From: Bacteroidota bacterium
GTDB taxonomy: Bacteria > Bacteroidota > Bacteroidia > Chitinophagales > LD1
NCBI GenBank assembly: GCA_947457525.1
Contig: CANGXE010000094.1
Coordinates: forward strand, 1 to 6,404
DNA: 6,404 bases
Reading direction: 5' to 3'
Position numbers and translations under genes: made by a program. Below, one piece after another: positions 1 through 5,087 of this stretch (the first letter of the stretch is position 1; each line of letters starts with the position of its first letter). The notes below the pieces were generated by a model. It was not told the origin of the DNA. It did no database searches and saw nothing but the letters and a program-made list of their open reading frames with translations.

Positions 1-170
1 ACGCAACTCAAGCCGCCATATACCAATTCCTTAGAAATGATATGCTTGTGCATGATAGCGTTCATCACATAGATGGGTGATGTTCCGATGTCACCAAAAA
101 TAATTCCTAGAGTAATAAGAGCTCCTGCGGCAGAGAGCTCGTGGCCATGTGAACTTTTCTTGTCAGCCAT
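1..170 (-). CDS. kup: Kup-family potassium transporter, N-terminal 56 residues (partial)
   Basis: This is the beginning of a KUP/HAK/KT potassium uptake permease, an inner-membrane secondary transporter that brings K+ into the cell. The reading frame opens with ATG at 170-168 and stays open to the window edge. After a short polar, His-containing N-terminus (residues 1-12), residues 16-34 read GALITLGIIFGDIGTSPIY. This is the family signature of the first membrane segment, in which the GDIGTSP core is nearly invariant. The start fits the family because only about a dozen residues normally precede this helix. There is no Shine-Dalgarno site; the leader is AT-rich, as usual in Bacteroidota. It is transcribed divergently from the lipoprotein gene at 356. 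The remaining helices and the cytoplasmic C-terminal domain lie outside the window, so completeness cannot be judged. Family assignment is firm; ion specificity is inferred from the family. Confidence 0.9.
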   Translation of the reverse strand, partial: MADKKSSHGHELSAAGALITLGIIFGDIGTSPIYVMNAIMHKHIISKELVYGGLSC

Positions 171-183
171 GATAAATTATCAG

Positions 184-270
184 AATTAGGGTTTGTCGTA
201 GAGCCAATTGAATGCTCCAGCGATTTTAAAGGCGCAAATGTAAATCATTAATTTATGTTAAACCCTAATT
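184..270. repeat. 11-bp perfect inverted repeat flanking the kup promoter
   Basis: AATTAGGGTTT at 184-194 and AAACCCTAATT at 260-270 are exact reverse complements separated by 65 bp. The predicted kup -7 box lies between them. The left arm falls in the predicted kup leader and the right arm covers the expected -33 position. An operator with two half-sites is an inference; the repeat itself is seen directly. Confidence 0.5.
235..242 (-). promoter_or_regulatory. -7 box of the kup promoter (TACATTTG)
   Basis: On the minus strand this reads TACATTTG, a perfect match to the Bacteroidota -7 consensus TAnnTTTG. It lies about 65 bp upstream of the kup ATG, giving an expected leader of roughly 55-60 nt. 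No TTG is present at the usual 17-23 bp upstream. That place is occupied by an arm of an inverted repeat, so the promoter may depend on another factor. Confidence 0.5.
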
Positions 271-298
271 ATCAAAACGATTTTTTTATCGAACGAAG

Positions 299-332
299 TT
301 TGAAGATTGTTTTAACGATTAGGCTATTTTCG
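299..332 (+). promoter_or_regulatory. Possible promoter of the lipoprotein/DUF445 pair
   Basis: TTTG at 299-302 and TATTTTCG at 325-332, 22 bp apart, resemble the Bacteroidota -33/-7 pair, with one mismatch in the -7 box (TTCG for TTTG). The ATG follows 23 bp downstream. This is the best candidate in the stretch, but it is weak. Confidence 0.3.
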
Positions 333-355
333 CACGACAGAAATAAATAGAGGAC

Positions 356-868
356 ATGAAAAGATTGTGTATTGCTTTAGGGTTTTTATCACTTGTAGTA
401 TTGATGAATGCTTGTAAGTACAGTGAGAAATATCAACAAGTAGAAGTGAAGGATGCATTTGCCATAGGGCTGCCTTCGTGGATGAAGCAAGAAGAAAAAT
501 TAGCTCCGGGCGCGGTGTTGGAGTACGCTAATCGTTACCGTAATATATATGTAGTAGGTTTTGTGCAAAAGGCTGATACCGCCAACCAAACTTTTGATCA
601 ATTCACCAACACCGGTTTAGACTCCTTGCGAGCATATTTAACCTATCCTTTAGTTGCTGATTCACAACTGGTAGAAATCAATGGATTGAAAGGTGTCCGC
701 GTAGAGTTATTTGGCGAAATGACCAAAGAGAAAATCTATTTTTCAGAGGTTTACCTTCAAGACAATGCTAAGTTTTATCATTTCAGCGTTTGGACTCGTG
801 GCGAAGACCGCAAACTCAAGTATAAAGAAGACATCGGAAAAATTATCGCGTCAATCAAGCCTATTTAA
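356..868 (+). CDS. Putative lipoprotein of unknown function (PsbP/Mog1-like fold suspected)
   Basis: The 170-residue product starts with a lipoprotein signal: K2-R3, a hydrophobic stretch at 6-17, then the lipobox-like M-N-A-C with the lipidated cysteine at residue 20. It should be anchored to the periplasmic or outer membrane. The mature part of about 150 residues alternates predicted strands and helices: IGLPSWMKQ near 37-45, YVVGFV at 65-70, VRVELFG at 114-120, a hydrophobic-aromatic strand FYHFSVWT at 140-147, and a final helix ending KIIASIKPI. This order resembles small PsbP/DcrB/Mog1-like domains common in Bacteroidota lipoproteins, but that is inferred from the pattern only. A weak AGAGG lies 2 nt before ATG 356, too close to be a good ribosome site. 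The DUF445 gene begins 24 bp after its stop, so the two probably share a transcript. I do not recognise a specific function. Confidence 0.8.
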   Translation: MKRLCIALGFLSLVVLMNACKYSEKYQQVEVKDAFAIGLPSWMKQEEKLAPGAVLEYANRYRNIYVVGFVQKADTANQTFDQFTNTGLDSLRAYLTYPLVADSQLVEINGLKGVRVELFGEMTKEKIYFSEVYLQDNAKFYHFSVWTRGEDRKLKYKEDIGKIIASIKPI

Positions 869-892
869 GCAAAAAGTGCTACTTACGCCCTG

Positions 893-1492
893 ATGTACTA
901 TCTAATAGCTATTCCAATAATTTCCGGTTTAATCGGATGGTTCACCAACTGGGTAGCTATCCAAATGCTTTTTCATCCGCGCCATCCAAGAAAGATTTTA
1001 GGCATTACATTTCATGGCATTTTTCCGAAACACCAAGCCGAAGTGGCCGGCAAAATCGGCAACATGATAGCCACAGAGTTGTTGACGCCAGATGATGTAG
1101 CGCCTCACCTAAAGTCTGAAGAGCAGATGGCCATGATCAAAGAAACGGTGACGAAGAAGATTGATGAGTACTTAGTAGGCACTTTTCAGAAAAAGCACCC
1201 TGTGTTGGCTATGCTCTTGGGCGACAAACGCAAGGATGAGTTTAAGCAAGAGATATTAGAAGAGATTGAATATTTTACCCCCGAAATCATCGACAAAGTG
1301 ATGAGCAAGGTTCACCGCGATTTTGACGTGGCGAAAATCATCACCGAGCGCGTGGCCGAGTTGGAAGTGGACAAACTCGAGGAGCTGATGATGAGTATTT
1401 TGGAGAAGGAATTTAAGTTCGTAGAATATATAGGAGGAGTCATCGGCTTCATTTTGGGGCTATTTCAAGTCGGACTGGCCTTGTTGAGCTAA
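893..1492 (+). CDS. Short DUF445-family membrane protein
   Basis: The 199-residue product belongs to the DUF445 family (which includes Bacillus YheB), whose biochemical role is unknown. The hallmark is the N-terminal membrane helix (about 3-22) running into GWFTNWVAIQMLFHP at 15-29, followed by the G-I-F-P-K-H motif at 42-47, which matches the family's conserved T-N-W-x-A-I-x-M-L-F and P-K motifs. A charged, helical middle (about 49-175) includes a stretch LLTPDDVAPHL. A second membrane segment closes the protein (about 177-198, GGVIGFILGLFQVGLALL). It is much shorter than the roughly 380-430-residue proteins of the family and resembles the compact form. The ATG at 893 is supported because it places the signature at the usual distance from the N-terminus, although no clear ribosome site precedes it. 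It probably forms an operon with the lipoprotein at 356-868. No clear terminator follows it. Confidence 0.85.
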   Translation: MYYLIAIPIISGLIGWFTNWVAIQMLFHPRHPRKILGITFHGIFPKHQAEVAGKIGNMIATELLTPDDVAPHLKSEEQMAMIKETVTKKIDEYLVGTFQKKHPVLAMLLGDKRKDEFKQEILEEIEYFTPEIIDKVMSKVHRDFDVAKIITERVAELEVDKLEELMMSILEKEFKFVEYIGGVIGFILGLFQVGLALLS

Positions 1493-1573
1493 GTCAATTG
1501 TCACAGAATTGTCATTTTCGGAGTTTTAAGATTACACTGCTTTTAGTCATACATTATAAGTGTTTTCTAAATG

Positions 1574-1581
1574 TATATTTG
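1574..1581 (+). promoter_or_regulatory. -7 box of the T9SS cargo gene promoter (TATATTTG)
   Basis: TATATTTG is a perfect TAnnTTTG match, 36 bp before the ATG at 1618, implying a leader of about 30 nt. Only a weak TTA (1554-1556, 17 bp spacer) stands in for the -33 TTG. The position supports ATG 1618, and not the upstream TTG 1498, as the true start. Confidence 0.6.
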
Positions 1582-1617
1582 ACCGCTAATTTTTTTAAAC
1601 AAAACTCAATAAAACAC

Positions 1618-2496
1618 ATGAAAACAAAATTTACACTACTCGCTTCATTAGTGGTGTTCTTCTTCGGAGTGAACGCTCAACAACTTTCTAACCCGGGTTT
1701 CGAAACTTGGACAGATCCAAAAAATCCTGATGGTTGGGTAACTTTCGCTTCATTGGTAGGACAGCCAATTGGTTTGGTAACTAAAGACACTGCCGACAAA
1801 GTACAAGGATCAGCTTCAGTTAAAATCAAAACCGACTCAATTCAAGCCGGTCCTCAAGGAAAGATATTGTTGCCGGAAGTTGTTTCTTTAGGTACAGGTC
1901 AATATGCTCCACCGGCTATCAATTTTAACCCGGTTTTCTTTCCTTTCCGTCCGGACACTTTGTTTTTTGCTTACAAATATGTGGCAACAGCCGATACTGC
2001 TTTTTTAAGTATTGTAGCCAAAAATGGTGCAACATCATTAATCAATGGCGGACTTCCATTGCCTGTAGCTGCTCAATGGAACTTAATTTTTATCCCAATC
2101 ACAGGAAATTATGCAAATGCGTCTAGCCCCGATTCTATGTTGTTGCAATTCACTTCTAGTATTGGAAATGGAAAAGCAGGTTCTACTTTAAATGTGGATG
2201 CTATCCGTTTTGGTTATGTAAACCTACCTTCTTTTATTGAAGACATCAGAAACGACATCAAAGTGAGTGTGTTTCCAAATCCATCAAACAATGTAGTCAA
2301 CATCGAAATGAGCGAAGCTGTGAGCAACGCTACTGTAATGGTTTATGACATGAACGGTCGCGTGATGACTCACGAATTTATGACCGGCAACGCACACCAA
2401 CTTAGTGTAAACAACTGGGCTACCGGTTTGTATACCTACGTGGTGCTTTCTGGCGACAAAGCTGTTTCGAAAGGAAGATTGAGCGTAAGCCAATAG
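1618..2496 (+). CDS. Secreted protein with T9SS type A sorting domain
   Basis: The 292-residue product has a signal peptide (K2-K4, hydrophobic 6-19, likely cleavage after GVNA at 20). Residues 22-200 form a beta-rich domain beginning LSNPGFETW and PDGW and later containing GSASVKIKT. This opening is typical of galactose-binding-like or carbohydrate-binding modules in Bacteroidota secreted proteins; no catalytic motif is visible. Residues about 215-292 are a type A C-terminal sorting domain: VFPNPSNN at 218-225, YDMNGRV at 243-249, and WATGLYTYVVLSGDKAVSKG at 267-286. This domain directs proteins across the outer membrane by T9SS and is normally removed or attached to lipopolysaccharide. The frame stays open upstream to a TTG at 1498, but that would put 40 residues before the signal peptide and start ahead of the promoter, so ATG 1618 is chosen. 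The gene stands alone between its own promoter and terminator. A binding role for the N-terminal domain is inference. Confidence 0.85.
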   Translation: MKTKFTLLASLVVFFFGVNAQQLSNPGFETWTDPKNPDGWVTFASLVGQPIGLVTKDTADKVQGSASVKIKTDSIQAGPQGKILLPEVVSLGTGQYAPPAINFNPVFFPFRPDTLFFAYKYVATADTAFLSIVAKNGATSLINGGLPLPVAAQWNLIFIPITGNYANASSPDSMLLQFTSSIGNGKAGSTLNVDAIRFGYVNLPSFIEDIRNDIKVSVFPNPSNNVVNIEMSEAVSNATVMVYDMNGRVMTHEFMTGNAHQLSVNNWATGLYTYVVLSGDKAVSKGRLSVSQ

Positions 2497-2521
2497 TCAA
2501 CACCCACAAATAATTTACAAG

Positions 2522-2552
2522 AAATGCCTCCACGTTTGGGGGCATTTTTTTT
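2522..2552 (+). terminator. Rho-independent terminator of the T9SS cargo gene
   Basis: AAATGCCTCC at 2522-2531 pairs with GGGGGCATTT at 2538-2547 (10 bp, one G-T wobble, 6-nt loop), and eight T's run from 2545 to 2552. It starts 26 nt after the plus-strand stop. The hairpin also lies immediately after the ubiB stop on the other strand, where the following tract (TTTCTTGT) is weaker, so it may also serve ubiB. Confidence 0.85.
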
Positions 2553-4239
2553 ATTTATACACTTGTCTGCGCAGAATGGCATACAGCCAAATGAAAAAGA
2601 ACCCAATGGCTATCATATAGCCCGTAAAACTCCATTTGTTGATGCCATAGTAGAATTTCATGTCTTCGGGATAGTTGCCCAAGAGGGCAATGGAAGAAGC
2701 GATGATGAGCGCGCAGATGATGTTGACGAAAGATTGACGAGTGCTGACGCTGTCCCATTTTTTGAGGGCGTAGCCGTAGCCTTGCAGCTCCACTTCGGTG
2801 TGTAGTTTTCCGGTGGAGATTTTCTGCATGATGCCGCGCAGTTCTACCGGGAAGCTGTTTAAAAATCCGGTCAAGTCGTTGAAGCGCTGCGTAGCTTCGT
2901 TGAGTAGGTTTTCGGGTTTGAGTTGCTCGGTGAGCAAGCGCTGTCCGTAGGGGCGAATAAATTCGTAGGTCTTAAAGTTGGGGTGCATTTTTTTGCCAAT
3001 GCCTTCGAGAATGGCAAAGGCACGGAAAATCAAAAACACACCGCCCGGCACGGTGATATGGTAATCGTACATGATTTTCTGCAAGCGATTAATCATCTCT
3101 TGGATAGAACTTTCGCCCACATCCAAATCGGCAAAGTCTTCAATCAGGTCGTTGAGGTCATACACAAATTGGCGCATGTCGGTGATGCTGTCTTCCACCG
3201 CTAGTTTGCGCATCTGTTGCGCCATTTCGCGCGCATCGCGTTTCGCCATAGCGATGAAAATGCCCGCAAAAGCGTATTTATCTTTTTTCATCAGCTGCCC
3301 CACCATGCCAAAGTCGAGGAGAATGATGGTGCCGTCTTGGTTCACGAGAATGTTGCCCGGATGCGGGTCGCCATGAAAATAGCCAAACTCAAAAATCTGG
3401 GATAAGTAAATGTTCATGCCGCGCTCTACAATGCGAGCCGGGCTGATGTTCCATTCGCGCAACTGCGCCACATCAGTAATCTTGCAGCCTTTCACAAACT
3501 CCATGATGAGCACCTTGTCGGTAGAAAACTCACGATACGCTTTCGGCACGTAGAAATCGCTGTTGTTTTTATACACCGTTCTGAACCGCTCGATGTTTCG
3601 CGCTTCGTTGCTGTAGTCCAACTCTTTGGTGATAGCTCGCTCAAACACCCGTACCACTTCTTCGGCATTCAAAATGCCTTGTTTTTTGAGGTAGCGATCC
3701 ATGCGGCTCACCCCCTCTTTAATGATACTAAGGTCTTGTTCGATTTGTTCTTTTACTCTTGGACGCTGAATTTTGACCACCACTTCTTCGCCCGTTTTCA
3801 TGGTTGCTTTATGCACCTGTCCAATAGATGCCGAAGCCATTGGTTTTTCGTCAAATACCTCGAAAAGGGTAGTGAGTTTTTTGCCGGTTTCGCGTTCGAT
3901 GATAATTTTGACATCGGCAAATGGAAACGGAGGAACACGGTCTTGCAGTTTTTCAAACTCCTTCACCAACTCTTCTGGGATAATATCCGGGCGATTGCTG
4001 AGTACCTGCGCCAACTTCACAAACGTAGGACCAAGTTCCTCACAAGCCATGCGGATACGCTCCCAGCGGGTGTACTCCATCACGGGTTTCTCGTCCCGTA
4101 GCCAACGAATACGCATACTCTCCGTAACGAGGTTGCGCATAGTCGAATTGGCTATGAAATCTTCAAACCCATATTTGATGAGGATGCCGAGTATTTCGCG
4201 GGTGCGATTAAGATTGCGGAAGGTTTGGTCAAAAATCAT
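2551..4239 (-). CDS. ubiB: UbiB/ABC1 (ADCK/COQ8)-family atypical kinase-like protein
   Basis: The 562-residue product covers the whole UbiB family (E. coli UbiB has 546). UbiB/COQ8 proteins are membrane-bound ATPases needed for ubiquinone synthesis in Proteobacteria and mitochondria; related proteins occur in organisms without ubiquinone. Visible motifs in order: a K-x-G-Q-like motif LGPTFVKLAQ (69-78, with Ala in the Gly place); the alanine-rich nucleotide loop SASIGQVH (136-143); the ATP-binding lysine in VVVKIQRP (K156); E-L-D-Y with following E-A (206-213); the catalytic loop HGDPHPGN (289-296, D291); and the metal-binding DFG (309-311). Two C-terminal membrane helices (about 504-521 and 537-556) anchor it. 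All residues needed for nucleotide binding appear intact. It has its own promoter just upstream and sits alone, not in a quinone operon. Bacteroidota generally use menaquinone, so a role in menaquinone or general lipid homeostasis is an inference. Confidence 0.9.
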   Translation of the reverse strand: MIFDQTFRNLNRTREILGILIKYGFEDFIANSTMRNLVTESMRIRWLRDEKPVMEYTRWERIRMACEELGPTFVKLAQVLSNRPDIIPEELVKEFEKLQDRVPPFPFADVKIIIERETGKKLTTLFEVFDEKPMASASIGQVHKATMKTGEEVVVKIQRPRVKEQIEQDLSIIKEGVSRMDRYLKKQGILNAEEVVRVFERAITKELDYSNEARNIERFRTVYKNNSDFYVPKAYREFSTDKVLIMEFVKGCKITDVAQLREWNISPARIVERGMNIYLSQIFEFGYFHGDPHPGNILVNQDGTIILLDFGMVGQLMKKDKYAFAGIFIAMAKRDAREMAQQMRKLAVEDSITDMRQFVYDLNDLIEDFADLDVGESSIQEMINRLQKIMYDYHITVPGGVFLIFRAFAILEGIGKKMHPNFKTYEFIRPYGQRLLTEQLKPENLLNEATQRFNDLTGFLNSFPVELRGIMQKISTGKLHTEVELQGYGYALKKWDSVSTRQSFVNIICALIIASSIALLGNYPEDMKFYYGINKWSFTGYMIAIGFFFIWLYAILRRQVYK

Positions 4240-4268
4240 GTCACTATAAAAATAGAAATCTACTTGTA

Positions 4269-4301
4269 CAAATGTAATAATCCCGACTGCTTATAAAACA
4301 A
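4269..4301 (-). promoter_or_regulatory. ubiB promoter (TTG-N22-TACATTTG)
   Basis: On the minus strand the -7 box TACATTTG (4276-4269) is a perfect consensus match and a TTG (4301-4299) lies 22 bp upstream. The box ends 29 bp before the ubiB ATG, leaving a leader of only about 20-25 nt. The -33 TTG lies within the T-tract of the upstream gene's terminator. Confidence 0.55.
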
Positions 4302-4335
4302 AAAACCTGTCGCACTTTCGTATGGACAGGTTTTT
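4299..4335 (-). terminator. Rho-independent terminator of the phasin-like gene
   Basis: An 11-bp perfect stem, AAAAACCTGTC at 4301-4311 with GACAGGTTTTT at 4325-4335, encloses a 13-nt loop. On the minus strand it begins 23 nt after the phasin stop and is followed by a T-rich tract (TTTTTTGTTTTA). The A/T ends make it capable of working in both directions. Confidence 0.85.
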
Positions 4336-4358
4336 GAAGATATATAGCTATATGAAAA

Positions 4359-4784
4359 CTATGCTGTTGGAGCTGAAGGTGTTGCCGGAGCTGCTTTTTT
4401 CACCACTTTCTTTTTAGCGGCTACTTTTTTCTTAGCTACCGGTTTTGCTACCGGTTTAGCGGCTGGTTTTGCAACGCCTGCTTTTTTTACAGTCAATTGT
4501 TTTTCCAATTGCTCTACGCGTTTTTGCAATTTGCCTACTTCAGCAGCAGATAGTTTTACAAATTTGTGAACGGCTTCGTTGTATTTAGCTTCGATTTCCG
4601 GTCTGCGCGCTTCTACTTTTTTAATAGCATCAGCTACGATTTTTTTGCCGTCAGTCTCGCTAACTTTGCCTTTTTTTACCAGTTCGTTAACTGATTTTTG
4701 AACTACTTCTGCTGTGTGTGCAGCCAAACCAACACCAGAGTAAAAATACTTCTTTAGTGTTTCTTGAACATTGTTGTTTGCCAT
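4359..4784 (-). CDS. Phasin-family-like coiled-coil protein with Lys/Ala/Pro-rich tail
   Basis: The 141-residue product has two parts. Residues about 6-98 are helical and charged. They open with the phasin-like pattern KKYFYSGVGLAAHTAEVVQK (11-30), then VNELVKKGKVSETDGKKIVADAIKK (32-56), and end in a heptad-like coiled coil (about 77-97, VGKLQKRVEQLEKQL). This resembles the phasin/PhaF-type domain, known for coating polyhydroxyalkanoate granules or interacting with them. Residues 100-141 have 13 lysines and no acidic residue, in an Ala/Pro/Val background with K-P-x-A units, much like histone H1 or the tail of PhaF, which binds DNA. No signal peptide or membrane segment is present, so it should be cytoplasmic. 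It has its own promoter and terminator. No polyhydroxyalkanoate synthase gene is in the window, so granule binding is only a family hint; nucleoid or membrane association is equally possible. Confidence 0.8.
   Translation of the reverse strand: MANNNVQETLKKYFYSGVGLAAHTAEVVQKSVNELVKKGKVSETDGKKIVADAIKKVEARRPEIEAKYNEAVHKFVKLSAAEVGKLQKRVEQLEKQLTVKKAGVAKPAAKPVAKPVAKKKVAAKKKVVKKAAPATPSAPTA
4435..4470. repeat. Three 12-bp tandem units inside the phasin tail
   Basis: GCTACCGGTTTT (4435-4446), GCTACCGGTTTA (4447-4458) and the diverged GCGGCTGGTTTT (4459-4470) follow head to tail. The first two differ by one base. On the coding strand they give the K-P-x-A units at residues 106-117. As each unit is four codons, copy-number change would lengthen or shorten the tail without a frameshift. 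Confidence 0.75.
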
Positions 4785-4861
4785 GATAAATGTTTTTTAA
4801 ATTGGTTAATAATATAATAATGGTGGGTTGTCATAATTAATGCCAAAGCGACATTGCACTG

Positions 4862-4893
4862 CAAAAATAACACTATACTTTCGGCTTAAACAA
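4862..4893 (-). promoter_or_regulatory. Promoter of the phasin-like gene (TTG-N21-TATTTTTG)
   Basis: The minus strand has TTG at 4893-4891 and a consensus -7 box TATTTTTG at 4869-4862, 21 bp apart. The start codon is 77 bp downstream of the box, so the leader should be about 70 nt. It ends in an A/T-rich run without a Shine-Dalgarno site. Confidence 0.6.
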
Positions 4894-5030
4894 GTTTTTA
4901 GATTAAGTTTTTGTTGCTAAACCCCAATAAACACAAGGGTTTGACCATTTTATATATAATATTTCTATATATAAATATTTTTTTCATTGGTAAAACAGCT
5001 CGGTAATAGTGTCAGTACATAATGTCAGCG

Positions 5031-5061
5031 TTAACACAATTTGGCTGATTTTGTAGCTTTG
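5031..5061 (+). promoter_or_regulatory. Promoter of the YhhN-family gene (TTA-N20-TAGCTTTG)
   Basis: TAGCTTTG at 5054-5061 is a perfect TAnnTTTG match, 26 bp before ATG 5088. At the -33 place there is TTA (5031-5033, spacer 20 bp), one mismatch from TTG. The predicted leader is about 20 nt. Confidence 0.5.
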
Positions 5062-5087
5062 TTACATTCACTTTCTAAAATCAACAC

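Larger units (their letters stand above)
4785..5087. other. 303-bp divergent intergenic region, AT-rich
   Basis: No gene is seen here. The region holds the promoter of the phasin-like gene on its left side and that of the YhhN gene on its right. Between them are an imperfect AT-rich tandem duplication at 4950-4980 (TATATATAATATTT then CTATATATAAATATTT) and a weak inverted repeat AAACCC (4919-4924) / GGGTTT (4937-4942). GTCAG occurs twice (5011-5015, 5024-5028) close to the YhhN promoter. Roles for these repeats are not known. Confidence 0.6.

Noticed and set aside
1496..1514. Direct repeat AATTGTCA at 1496-1503 and 1507-1514
   Set aside because: It is a single short AT-rich repeat right after a stop codon, with no link to a promoter or hairpin; probably chance.
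1498..1617. N-terminal extension of the T9SS cargo gene from a TTG start
   Set aside because: It would put 40 residues in front of a good signal peptide and would begin upstream of the consensus -7 box at 1574-1581; ATG 1618 explains everything better.
2284..2493. Minus-strand open frame opposite the sorting domain
   Set aside because: It is a shadow of the well-supported T9SS C-terminal domain on the plus strand.
2524..3405. Further plus-strand open frames opposite ubiB (2524-2805, 2923-3204, 3071-3376, 3217-3405)
   Set aside because: They are antisense shadows of ubiB; the first also starts inside the terminator hairpin.
3679..4249. Two long plus-strand open frames (3679-4101 and 3773-4249)
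   Set aside because: They lie antisense to the ubiB coding sequence, whose motifs are all intact; their translations show no family pattern and no start signals.
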